Of a stretch of 53,912 nt of DNA, positions 16,515 through 25,053 are shown in pieces. The notes under the pieces were generated by a model, which saw nothing but the letters and a program-made list of their open reading frames with translations, was not told where the DNA came from and did not search any database. Position 1 is the stretch's first letter, and every line of letters begins with the position of its first letter. This DNA is from a virus: positions 1 through 53,912 of the IMG/VR virus record IMGVR_UViG_3300025138_000052; one strand, given 5' to 3'. The position numbers and the translations under genes were made by a program.

Positions 16515-19500
16515 ATGAGTATTTTAATGGACCGGTTAAACAAATCATCACAACCACAAAATAAAATAGGTGTAATAGAATCCATGTTATCGGGCGTAGC
16601 GTCTGGTGTTATTGCAATACCAAAAGGTTTCTTTTCATTAGGCGCAAGTCTTATGGATCTTGGTGTTGACAGCGGTAAAGCTGCTGCAGTTGAAGCATGG
16701 TTTGATGACCTTACAGAATTTGATGAAAAAGCAGAGGCAACCGCTGCAGGAAAAATTACAGAACTAATTGTTAATATTGGTATTCCAGGTGGTATCGCGT
16801 ACAAAGGTGCAAGTAATTTAGCTAAGACTTCTATGCTTGCAGCTAAAAATAAAAAATATGTTAAATTAAATGATCCAGCGTTAATCAAAGCAGGTCAAGA
16901 TGCTGTATCCTTAACCGCACAAGGTCAAGGTAGGGCTTTTATGGCCGGTGCATTAGGTGGAGGTTTGGCGGAAGGTGTTTTTGTTGGTGATGTAGAAGAG
17001 GCTGGAACCTTTGGAGACTTACTAGGTGGCCCAACTGAAATAAATAGAATTGACACGGATCCAAATGCAACAAGAGAAATATTAAATAGAATTAAATTTG
17101 GTACAGAGGGTGCATTATTTACAGGTGTGCTTGGTGGTGCAGGTAAAGTTATTAAAAAAATAACAAACAGAAACAAAGGATTAGACACGGCTAACTCTGG
17201 GATTGATAGATTGATAGATAAAGTGGTAACAGGGTTCAGGGCACGTAGTGGTAAAACACAAGAGTTTTTTGATATAGAAAGACAGACAATAGGAGCGCGA
17301 GCAATTGATGCGATTGGTACTAAAAATTTAGCTAGAGAGTTAGACATGGATATTGATCGAGTATTTCCTTTCTTTAGAAACATAGGAAAAACACAAACTG
17401 CAAAGCGAAGAAATGAATTTTTAGAGGAGCTATCCGACGCACTAGTATCTGGTACTCCTACACTTACTCGTGAAGGACAAAAAAGAGTTTTAAATGCAGA
17501 AGGTAAAGAATTATTTAAAGCTAGTGCAAAATCCCCCAGAGCTGAAGAGTTACTTATACAACAAATGAAGCAAGCAGATTTAAATCAATATACGGAAGTA
17601 ATAGACAGCAATAGAATGATAGCACAATTTGGAGATATGGATGCTGGTTCCATACAACGAATAAAAGACACAATTAAAGAATTTGCACCTAATGCACAAA
17701 CTGCTGAAGAACTAGAAAGATCTATTCTTGGTGGATTATCTGCTATGCGAATTAAATGGTCAAATTTATTTACTGACTTGGGTAGTGTCGTAGATCCAGA
17801 AGATTTAATAAAATTTAAAGATAAATTTGGTAAGAAATTTAAAGGTTATATTGGTAGTACATATGATATATTTCAAGAAAAAAGTATTATACCTTTTTTA
17901 AGATATAAACCTGCAGCTCAAGCAGTTGAAAATGCAAAAAACTTATTTAAGGCTAGCGCAAAAGAAGCAGGTAAAGATCTTACAGATTTAGAAGCAGAAC
18001 AAATAGTTAGTGGTATTTTAAGAGCGCCTATAATGCCAAAAGGATTTAGAGCAGATAAACCTTCAGATGCTTTATTTAAAGCTCCAGAATTTTTTGTAAA
18101 TAGAACTGTGTTAGATGACGCTCTTACAAGATCTGGTGAAAATATAATATCAATTGGAGATTTAAAATCAGCAGCAGATAGAAAAGTGTTTGATGATCTA
18201 TTTGGTAAACAAAAAAATCCGATGCAAACTATGATAGGTGGTATGGCTAAACTATCTTTAATTACAAGAAGTAATTTATTTTATAATAATCTTATAAAAA
18301 AGAACGATGACATTATTACTAATTGGAAAGCAGCTGCAGATAAAACAACTGTACCACAACCTATGTTTGCAAGATCAGAAGGAGAAGCCAGACAATTTTT
18401 TGGTGAAGCTTCTTTCAGAAGAATAGAACCTATTGATCCTGCACAAACTTTAAATGTAAATATTAGAGCTCAATCAAGTAATCCATTTGGAGATATTATG
18501 AAACCTTTCTATGCAAGAGATGGTATTGCAGATGCTATGGAGCAAGTTTCTAAAAATTCAAATAAAAAAGGAACCCTTACTAGGCTATATGAAAGTTTAA
18601 TCTTATACCCTAAAGCTACTTCACAGATAGCTAAAACAATCTTATCGCCAGTCACACACTTACGTAACTTTGTAAGTGCTGCAGCTTTTGCTGCAGCAAA
18701 CGGTCTCTTACCTGCAGCAGATCCTGCTGCGATTAAACAGGCATATCAAGCATTGCAAACAGGATTAAAAGGTACAAGACAACAGAATGAATTATACGAA
18801 GAACTACTAGAACTAGGTGTTGTAAATTCTAGCGTAAGACTTGGAGATTTATCTAGACTGTTAAAAGACGTAAATTTTGGTGAAACAATGACATCAACTA
18901 AAGGTATGAGATTACTATTAAAACCATTATCAAAACTCAAATCATCAGCACAAGATTTATACACAGCCGAAGATGATTTTTGGAAAATATACTCATGGGC
19001 TATAGAAAAATCTAGATTAGAAGAAGCTTTTAAAAAAATTGGTGTAACAAGAGGACAGTTTTTTAAACGTAATGGTGTAGACGTAAGACTCGATGATCAA
19101 TTTTTAAAAGAAGAAGCAGCTGACATTGTAAGAAACAATATACCTAATTATGATTACGTATCTGATTTTGTAAAAAGTTTAAGAAAGCTACCTATTGGTA
19201 ACTTCGTATCATTCCCAGCAGAAATAGCTAGAACAGGTACAAATATTGTAAGACGAGCATTAAGAGAAATAAGTGAAACCATAACTTTAGCTGATGGTAG
19301 AGTTGTAAAACCTATGGAAAGCATAGGTTACACAAGATTATTTGGTTTTACTACAACGGTAGCAGCTGTACCAGTGGCTACAACAGCTGCTTTCCAGGCA
19401 TTGTATGATGTGACTGATGAAGAAAGAGAGGCTATTAGAAGATTTGCAGCTAAATGGTCTAAGAACTCTACACTACTTCCTATTAAAGATAAAAATGGTA

Positions 19501-20570
19501 ATTTTAAATATGTAGATTTTAGTCATGCTAATGCATACGATACATTACTTAGACCTTTACAAACTGTAATTAATTCAGTGCAGGATGGTAGAACTGATAA
19601 CGATGGTATTATGGATGATTTTTCAAAAGGTATGTTTGTAGCAATGAAAGAGTTTGGTGAGCCATTTATATCAGAATCTATTTGGACTGAAGCGATGTTT
19701 GATATTTTTATAAGAGGTGGAAGATCAAGACAGGGTTTTCAAATCTACAGTGACCAAGACACAGATGGAGATCGTAATCGTAAAATATTTGCACACTTAG
19801 TAGAAGCGCAAATGCCTTTCTCAGCTAACCAATTAAAAAGATTAGATAGATCTATAGAATCTGTTGATGTATTAACTAAAGGTAAATACGATGAGTATGG
19901 ACAAGACTTTGAATTTGGAGATGAGTTTCAAGGACTGTTTGGATTTAGACCGGTGTCAGTTAATCCACAAAGAACAATGAATTTTAAAGTTGCTGATTAT
20001 CAAAAAGGTGTTAGGGATTCTAGAGGTCTGTTTACTAGAGTTTCATTGAAAGGTGGACCTATTGAGTCAAGAGAAGTCGTTGATGCATATTTAAATGCAA
20101 ACCGTGCTTTATTTGGTGTGAAAAAAAATTTAAAAAAAGACATAGAAGCAGCAAATCTTTTAAATATAGGTGAAACAAACCTAAGAAATTCATTAGATAG
20201 AATTTCAAATGCAGAAGTAAGCTCTATAGTAAATGGTGTATATAGACCTCTTACAATATCTTTAGATGTTCAAAGATCTTTTGCAGATAATGCAGCAAAA
20301 ATAGGTCAGGTCAATCCTTTGTTAGAAGCCTTGCCCATAATAGAAAATTTAAGAAATCAGCTTTCTACTTTTAATTTAGACCTGCCTGAATTACCGACCT
20401 TAGCAAACCCTTTGATGCCTATTATGCAAGATACACCTATTACTCCTAATACTGTTGCAGCAGGTAGTGCAAGTATAGATACTGATGCTTTACAAAACCA
20501 AGTATCGGGTAACAATTTAAATGGAATGACAACACAACAAAAAATAGATATACTTTTTAAAGGAAACTAA
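16515..20570 (+). CDS. Giant internal virion / ejection protein, 1351 aa
   Basis: The largest gene. The N-terminus (about residues 20-60) has amphipathic hydrophobic segments (GVASGVIAIPKGFFSLGASL), with others at about 140-155. The middle is long, helical and charged, and ISPVTHLRNF... followed by an Ala-rich stretch and a later VAAVPVATTAAFQAL segment resemble the large internal proteins that cross the envelope during DNA ejection. No lysozyme or protease motif was identified. Ribosome site GGAG is suitably placed. It closes the virion block. Confidence 0.6.
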   Translation: MSILMDRLNKSSQPQNKIGVIESMLSGVASGVIAIPKGFFSLGASLMDLGVDSGKAAAVEAWFDDLTEFDEKAEATAAGKITELIVNIGIPGGIAYKGASNLAKTSMLAAKNKKYVKLNDPALIKAGQDAVSLTAQGQGRAFMAGALGGGLAEGVFVGDVEEAGTFGDLLGGPTEINRIDTDPNATREILNRIKFGTEGALFTGVLGGAGKVIKKITNRNKGLDTANSGIDRLIDKVVTGFRARSGKTQEFFDIERQTIGARAIDAIGTKNLARELDMDIDRVFPFFRNIGKTQTAKRRNEFLEELSDALVSGTPTLTREGQKRVLNAEGKELFKASAKSPRAEELLIQQMKQADLNQYTEVIDSNRMIAQFGDMDAGSIQRIKDTIKEFAPNAQTAEELERSILGGLSAMRIKWSNLFTDLGSVVDPEDLIKFKDKFGKKFKGYIGSTYDIFQEKSIIPFLRYKPAAQAVENAKNLFKASAKEAGKDLTDLEAEQIVSGILRAPIMPKGFRADKPSDALFKAPEFFVNRTVLDDALTRSGENIISIGDLKSAADRKVFDDLFGKQKNPMQTMIGGMAKLSLITRSNLFYNNLIKKNDDIITNWKAAADKTTVPQPMFARSEGEARQFFGEASFRRIEPIDPAQTLNVNIRAQSSNPFGDIMKPFYARDGIADAMEQVSKNSNKKGTLTRLYESLILYPKATSQIAKTILSPVTHLRNFVSAAAFAAANGLLPAADPAAIKQAYQALQTGLKGTRQQNELYEELLELGVVNSSVRLGDLSRLLKDVNFGETMTSTKGMRLLLKPLSKLKSSAQDLYTAEDDFWKIYSWAIEKSRLEEAFKKIGVTRGQFFKRNGVDVRLDDQFLKEEAADIVRNNIPNYDYVSDFVKSLRKLPIGNFVSFPAEIARTGTNIVRRALREISETITLADGRVVKPMESIGYTRLFGFTTTVAAVPVATTAAFQALYDVTDEEREAIRRFAAKWSKNSTLLPIKDKNGNFKYVDFSHANAYDTLLRPLQTVINSVQDGRTDNDGIMDDFSKGMFVAMKEFGEPFISESIWTEAMFDIFIRGGRSRQGFQIYSDQDTDGDRNRKIFAHLVEAQMPFSANQLKRLDRSIESVDVLTKGKYDEYGQDFEFGDEFQGLFGFRPVSVNPQRTMNFKVADYQKGVRDSRGLFTRVSLKGGPIESREVVDAYLNANRALFGVKKNLKKDIEAANLLNIGETNLRNSLDRISNAEVSSIVNGVYRPLTISLDVQRSFADNAAKIGQVNPLLEALPIIENLRNQLSTFNLDLPELPTLANPLMPIMQDTPITPNTVAAGSASIDTDALQNQVSGNNLNGMTTQQKIDILFKGN

Positions 20571-20571
20571 C

Positions 20572-20760
20572 ATGACAAAAAACGCCTTACAAAAAATAGA
20601 AGATCACGAAAAACTTTGCAGAATTATGCAAAAACAAACTCACGACAAAATTCTAAAGCTTGAGACCCAAATTAATAGAGTAGAAAGTATATTACTAATA
20701 TCTGTTGGAGCCTTGATCACTGGTATGGCCAGCATGATCTTTATGTTAATCACAAAATAG
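20572..20760 (+). CDS. Small membrane protein, candidate holin
   Basis: A 62-residue protein: an N-terminal coiled-coil helix (MTKNALQKIEDHEKLCRIMQ, then LETQINRVESILL) followed by one transmembrane segment (SVGALITGMASMIFMLI). This resembles XhlA-like or other single-span holin-type proteins. It starts 1 base after the 1351-residue gene and sits 8 bases before the M15 peptidase, which supports a lysis role. Other single-span proteins at 31652-32664 are rivals. Confidence 0.5.
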   Translation: MTKNALQKIEDHEKLCRIMQKQTHDKILKLETQINRVESILLISVGALITGMASMIFMLITK

Positions 20761-20767
20761 GAGTTTT

Positions 20768-21259
20768 ATGAAACTTTCAAAAAATTTCACTAAAGCAGAG
20801 CTGTGCAAGTCCCAAACAGCTACCAGAATGGGCCTAAACAACAACCCCACGGACGATCAGACCGAAAATTTGAGATTGCTCTGTGAGAGGGTCCTACAGC
20901 CCATTAGAGACCATTTCAACCAAATAGTGAGTATATCATCGGGGTTTAGGGACCCTATTTTGTCCCGTAAGATAGGTAGCTCTGAAAAATCACAGCACTG
21001 TCGTGGCGAAGCGGCAGATTTTGAAATATTTGGAGTACCTAATCATGAGGTCAGCGATTGGATTAAACAGAATTTAATGTTTGACCAGTTGATATTAGAA
21101 TTTTATAAGCCAGGTGAACCTAACTCAGGATGGATACACGTGAGCTACTGTAAAGAAATTAATAGAAACAGAAAAGAATATTTAATGGCACTTCTAATAG
21201 ATGGAAAGGTAACTTACAAACCAGTCTCGGGACTATCCACTGATCGTTATGTCAAATAA
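20768..21259 (+). CDS. Endolysin, M15-type zinc peptidase
   Basis: A 163-residue protein: LSKNFTKAELCKSQTA, SISSGFRDPILSRKIGSSEK, then SQHCRGEAADFEIFG with Zn ligands H and D spaced as in the M15 family, and a third ligand H in GWIHVSY. Such enzymes cut peptide crosslinks in peptidoglycan. No signal peptide, so it would need the neighbouring membrane protein to exit. Length fits the M15_3 type. Ribosome site AGGAGTTTT. The next gene overlaps its last 11 bases. Confidence 0.85.
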   Translation: MKLSKNFTKAELCKSQTATRMGLNNNPTDDQTENLRLLCERVLQPIRDHFNQIVSISSGFRDPILSRKIGSSEKSQHCRGEAADFEIFGVPNHEVSDWIKQNLMFDQLILEFYKPGEPNSGWIHVSYCKEINRNRKEYLMALLIDGKVTYKPVSGLSTDRYVK

Positions 21260-21812
21260 CATACTTTTACATAAACATTTAATTATTAGAGCTGAGGTCA
21301 ACAAACCGCCTTTATTAGTATCCTATTTAGAAACTTGGCTTAAAAATTTTATTGAATCTATTAAGATGAAATTATTTATGGGACCTTTTGTAAAATATTG
21401 TTCAATGCCTGGTAATAGAGGTGTTACTGCTGTTGCAATTATAGAAACTTCACATATTGCTATGCACGTTTGGGATGAAGTATCTCCTGCACTTATGCAA
21501 TTTGACGTATACTCTTGTAGTAATATTGATCCAAAAGAAATATGCAATAAGATTAAAAAAGATTTTGATATCGTTAAAATTGAATATAAATTTTTAGATA
21601 GAGAAAAAAATTTAAGAGATATAGCAGGAGGAACTTTTAAACCTTTGTCCAATTACAATGAGAAAATGAAAACGAAAAAGGAAAAGATATTGTTTAAAAG
21701 TAGAAAAGAAGTAGATATTAATGGAAACGGCACCACTGGATATACGATCAAGGAAGGTCCTCAAAAAGGAAGAGTTCTTAAACACATTATAATTCCTAGT
21801 AAAAATACTTAG
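21249..21812 (+). CDS. speD: S-adenosylmethionine decarboxylase-like protein
   Basis: A 187-residue protein. IIETSHIAMHVWDEVSP and QFDVYSC match the self-cleaving AdoMet decarboxylase core: S68 would become the pyruvoyl group, with H73 and C90 as the assisting residues. The residue before the serine is Thr rather than the usual Glu, and two residues are inserted before the Cys. In known enzymes the product feeds spermidine synthesis; cyanophages carry this gene. A Lys-rich C-terminal extension (about residues 135-187) is extra. It may be active or a divergent family member. Tail-to-tail with the helicase, stops overlapping by 4 bases. Confidence 0.7.
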   Translation: MSNNILLHKHLIIRAEVNKPPLLVSYLETWLKNFIESIKMKLFMGPFVKYCSMPGNRGVTAVAIIETSHIAMHVWDEVSPALMQFDVYSCSNIDPKEICNKIKKDFDIVKIEYKFLDREKNLRDIAGGTFKPLSNYNEKMKTKKEKILFKSRKEVDINGNGTTGYTIKEGPQKGRVLKHIIIPSKNT

Positions 21813-23242
21813 ATCCAATCCTTTAGTTCTTCACCCATAATTTGACTAGCGATATTTACTTTTTTCTTTAAAGCTTTAACAATCCTAGCATCTACCGTAT
21901 CTTCACAATAAATATCTATGTAAGTCATGGGAAAGTATTGTCCAATACGATCTATCCTTGCTTCTGACTGTTGACGTTTTTCAAGATCATAACCATTAGA
22001 GTAGTACACCATCGTTGAAGCTGCAGTTAATGTAATACCGTAACCACCGGTTTGAGTAGTACCAATAAAGAATCGTACCGGAGAATCAAGGTCCTGGAAT
22101 TTTCTTATATTTTCTTGACGGTCTTTCATAGGTGTCAATCCGTAATAATCTACAAAACTATTTTCGCCAAACTTTTTAGATACTTCCTGGATAATCCTAT
22201 TAACATCTCTTTGCCAGTGGGCCCATATAACAACTTTACCTTCTACTTCTTCAAGGACGTTTATTAACTCTGGTAATCGGTTAGAATCTAAATCTTTAAT
22301 AGTACCATCGTCTGCAGTAAAATGACCGCAGGTAATTTGTTGCAGTCTCATTAATTGAGTCATAACGGTAGCAGTAGTCATCATCTTACCATCCATTTGC
22401 GCCAAAGCTAAAGTCTTCATTTGTAAATAAAGTTTTTTCTGTTCTGCAGATAATGTAACTAATCGTTTTACAAAAGTTTTAGGCGGTAAATCTAAACAAT
22501 CTTCTTTTAAAACCCTATATGAAAAAGCTTTTAGTTTTTCAGAGAGCTCTGGAAGATGTTGATACCCTGTAACTATTTGAACGGATTTTCCTCCGAAGTT
22601 AGCGGTCTTCATAATAGCGTATCTGGTCCTAAACGTATAATAAGAAGTGTGTCCCAGTAATTCTTTTTTAAGAAACTCACATTGTTTATATAAATCAAGT
22701 GGAGATTTGGTTACTGGAGAACCAGTTAAAATTCTTCTATAAGCTGCATGTTCACCAAGAGCACATATATTTTTAGTTCTTTTAGCGTCTGGGTTTTTAA
22801 TAGTAGTAGACTCATCAATAGCCATCATAGTTCTATGACATCTTAAAAATCTTGCTGCAAATTCTACACCTTTTTTAGTAGAAAAAGCTTCTACATTCAT
22901 ATTGAGAATATGTAAGTCGTGCCCTGGTTCAAATAATTTATTTAATTCTTTTTGTTGTTTTTGATTAATTAAAGCTTGCCACAAAACTGATTTATGTTCA
23001 ATGTGATCTGGTAAATGTGTAGGTATTTCACCGTCATACCAATTTTTATACACACCTTTAGGTGAAACAATTAACACACCATTGATCTTACCTGCATCAT
23101 ATAACATGGCAATATTATCAATAAGTACCTTAGATTTACCTGTACCCATTTCCATAAAGTATGCAAAATAAGGTTTTTCCCATGAAAGCTCTAAAGCTTT
23201 TATTTGATGTGCGTATGGCTTAGTCTTAAATTTATAGTTCAT
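21809..23242 (-). CDS. SNF2/DEAD-type superfamily 2 helicase
   Basis: A 477-residue helicase. Walker A is FMEMGTGKSKVLI, the DExH position is MAIDESTTIKN, and the C-terminal half has GTTQTGGYGITLTAAS and QSEARIDRIGQ (motifs V and VI). It likely remodels DNA during replication or recombination. An upstream GTG at 23269 would lie in front of the transcription start predicted from the divergent promoter, so ATG 23242 is preferred (RBS AGAAAG). It is on the minus strand against all of its neighbours. Confidence 0.8.
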   Translation of the reverse strand: MNYKFKTKPYAHQIKALELSWEKPYFAYFMEMGTGKSKVLIDNIAMLYDAGKINGVLIVSPKGVYKNWYDGEIPTHLPDHIEHKSVLWQALINQKQQKELNKLFEPGHDLHILNMNVEAFSTKKGVEFAARFLRCHRTMMAIDESTTIKNPDAKRTKNICALGEHAAYRRILTGSPVTKSPLDLYKQCEFLKKELLGHTSYYTFRTRYAIMKTANFGGKSVQIVTGYQHLPELSEKLKAFSYRVLKEDCLDLPPKTFVKRLVTLSAEQKKLYLQMKTLALAQMDGKMMTTATVMTQLMRLQQITCGHFTADDGTIKDLDSNRLPELINVLEEVEGKVVIWAHWQRDVNRIIQEVSKKFGENSFVDYYGLTPMKDRQENIRKFQDLDSPVRFFIGTTQTGGYGITLTAASTMVYYSNGYDLEKRQQSEARIDRIGQYFPMTYIDIYCEDTVDARIVKALKKKVNIASQIMGEELKDWI

Positions 23243-23262
23243 AATTATTTTATTCTTTCTAG

Positions 23263-23300
23263 TTGACACAAGATATATAATATCCTATATCTATTGTCAA
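23263..23300. promoter_or_regulatory. Overlapping divergent promoter pair
   Basis: Forward: TTGACA (23263-23268), 17 bases, TATATC (23286-23291). Reverse: TTGACA (23300-23295), 17 bases, TATATC (23277-23272). The two -10/-35 sets overlap, with near dyad symmetry. An ATCCTA box is at 23282-23287. The forward start would fall about at the ATG at 23300, and the reverse start about 23 bases upstream of ATG 23242. Confidence 0.7.
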
Positions 23301-23665
23301 TGACAGAAAGCAAGAAAATAGTATACGTAATCCAAGAGTTGCCTGGTACAAAAATAGGTGCTCCTAAAATTAATATTATGAGTGCGAGTAAGTATGGTGA
23401 GTTTAAATTTTTACTCCCAGAATTTTCTCAAATAATATTTTCACCGGGACCATTGATTTTTAAACTTAGAAAACTTCTACAGGATTATACTGAGAACGAT
23501 TATTTATTATTGACGGGAGACCCTGCAATCATAGGTGTAACTTGTTCTATTGTTTCTGACATGACAAACGGTAGATACAATTTATTAAAATGGGACAAGC
23601 AAGATAGAATGTATTATCCGATTGCAATTAACCTACACGAGAAAGGAAAAGTACAAGATGAATAA
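23300..23665 (+). CDS. Hypothetical early protein, 121 aa
   Basis: A 121-residue protein (MTESKKIVYVIQELPGTKIG, LLLTGDPAIIGVTCSIVSD, YNLLKWDKQDRMYYPI). Similar short proteins with LTGDPAIIG are common in marine phages; no function is known. An alternative TTG start at 23294 is less likely. The ATG lies 8 bases after the -10 with no ribosome site, so the message may be leaderless. Its end overlaps the next gene by 8 bases. Confidence 0.6.
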   Translation: MTESKKIVYVIQELPGTKIGAPKINIMSASKYGEFKFLLPEFSQIIFSPGPLIFKLRKLLQDYTENDYLLLTGDPAIIGVTCSIVSDMTNGRYNLLKWDKQDRMYYPIAINLHEKGKVQDE

Positions 23666-24215
23666 TACAATAAACTTTGAGGCAGATCAAAGAGAAAATC
23701 TGGACTCAGTAAATGAAGCTGGTAGTTTAGCTGAACAAGTTGTGAAGCTAGAAAAATTAGAAGGGGAACTTCTAATGAAAGAAGGGGAATTAAAAGAACT
23801 TAAAAGAAAAATTGATTTAATTTCCTCGGAAGTCATTCCTACAATGATGCAGGAAATGAATATCTCTACATTGAAATTAGCAGACGGGACTTCGGTAGAA
23901 GTTAAACCTGTCTACGGTGCATCTATACCTGCAGATAAAAAGGAAGATGCATATACATGGCTTCGTGAGAACGGACTGGGTGATCTTATCAAAAATGAGA
24001 TAACCGTTGCTTTTGGTCGTTCCGAAGATAACAAGGCACAGCAATATGCTGTCCTTGCACAAGGTCAAGGGTATGAACCTGTCCAGAAATTAAAGGTTGA
24101 ACCCATGACACTTAAAGCACTGGTCAGGGAGCGTGTCGAGGCTGGACTTGATATGCCCTCTGATTTATTTAACTTGTTCACGAGCAACAGAACAAAAATA
24201 ACAAGGAACAAATAA
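23658..24215 (+). CDS. Coiled-coil protein of replication block
   Basis: A 185-residue protein; start ATG 23658 is supported by GAAAGGAAAA upstream, while TTG 23622 is not. The N-terminal half is coiled coil (VVKLEKLEGELLMKEGELKE), and the C-terminal half is globular (LKLADGTSVEVKPVYGASI, DLIKNEITVAFGRSEDNKA, PMTLKALVRERVEAGLDMP). The family is common beside the next gene in marine podoviruses; function is unknown. Slightly more GC-rich than its neighbours. Possibly a DNA-binding accessory factor. Confidence 0.5.
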   Translation: MNNTINFEADQRENLDSVNEAGSLAEQVVKLEKLEGELLMKEGELKELKRKIDLISSEVIPTMMQEMNISTLKLADGTSVEVKPVYGASIPADKKEDAYTWLRENGLGDLIKNEITVAFGRSEDNKAQQYAVLAQGQGYEPVQKLKVEPMTLKALVRERVEAGLDMPSDLFNLFTSNRTKITRNK

Positions 24216-24217
24216 CC

Positions 24218-24985
24218 ATGAATGAAGTAACAGAAAAAAAGTCTGCCTCTCTTCCAGCAAATATGTTTGAAGAAGATGCAGCAAAAGGTTTAGGCAATAT
24301 AGGTCAAGAAGACTTAGCCTTACCTTTTCTTAAGATCCTAGGACAGTTATCACCTGAAGTAAATAAAAGGGATGGTAAACATGTTGAAGGAGCAGAACCT
24401 GGAATGATTTTCAATTCAGTGACTGGAGATTTATACGATGGGGTAAAAGGCATTAATGTCATACCTTCATTTTATAAACTAGAGTACATTGAGTGGAAAG
24501 ACAGAGGAGATGGACCAGGTGCACCAGTGATGGTACACGACTCATCTTCAGATATAATGTCACAAACAAAAACAGATGCTAACTATAAAGATAGATTACC
24601 TAGTGGTAACTATATTGAAAAGACAGCGTCTCATTTTGTGATCATTCAAGGAGATAGTCCACAAACAGCTTTGATTTCTATGAAATCTACTCAATTAAAA
24701 ATTAGTAGAAAATGGAACTCAATGATGTCTGGCATAAAGCTAAAAGGTAAAAACGGTTTATATACACCGGCATCTTTTAGCCATATTTACAAACTAAAAA
24801 CTACTCAAATGTCTAATGACAAGGGAACCTGGTTTGGATGGGAAGTAAATAAAGTGGGTCCAGTTACCGATGCAAGTACCTATCAACAAGCTAAAGCATT
24901 TTCAGAAAGTATTTCAAAAGGTTCTGTGAAAGCAAAGCATGGTGAAGAGAAACCAAAGGTCTCAGAAGCAGCAAGCATTATATAA
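24218..24985 (+). CDS. Conserved replication-block protein, possible ssDNA-binding
   Basis: A 255-residue protein. DLALPFLKILGQLSPEVNK, then a globular middle (GVKGINVIPSFYKLEYIEW, FVIIQGDSPQTALISMKST) and a Lys/Glu-rich tail. Placed 2 bases after the coiled-coil gene and before primase, where T7-like phages often carry ssDNA-binding or recombination helpers. It lacks the typical acidic tail of SSBs. Function is a guess from context. Confidence 0.45.
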   Translation: MNEVTEKKSASLPANMFEEDAAKGLGNIGQEDLALPFLKILGQLSPEVNKRDGKHVEGAEPGMIFNSVTGDLYDGVKGINVIPSFYKLEYIEWKDRGDGPGAPVMVHDSSSDIMSQTKTDANYKDRLPSGNYIEKTASHFVIIQGDSPQTALISMKSTQLKISRKWNSMMSGIKLKGKNGLYTPASFSHIYKLKTTQMSNDKGTWFGWEVNKVGPVTDASTYQQAKAFSESISKGSVKAKHGEEKPKVSEAASII

Positions 24986-25008
24986 TACCCTAGAGGTATG
25001 TGCACATT

Positions 25009-25038
25009 GCGGACCGGGTGGGCGACTAAACGGTCCGC
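25009..25038 (+). promoter_or_regulatory. Stem-loop in leader of primase gene
   Basis: GCGGACCG (25009-25016) pairs perfectly with CGGTCCGC (25031-25038) around a 14-base loop. A smaller hairpin (ATACC/GGTAT, 24985-24999) precedes it. The pair sits in a 68-base gap before the primase ribosome site. This G+C-rich structure in an AT-rich genome is probably an RNA control element or attenuator, not a terminator (no U tract). Confidence 0.5.
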
Positions 25039-25053
25039 ATAGACAGGATAGGT

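Noticed and set aside
21809-23269. GTG start for the SNF2-type helicase at 23269
   Set aside because: It would lie upstream of the predicted transcription start at about 23265; ATG 23242 follows at a suitable distance.
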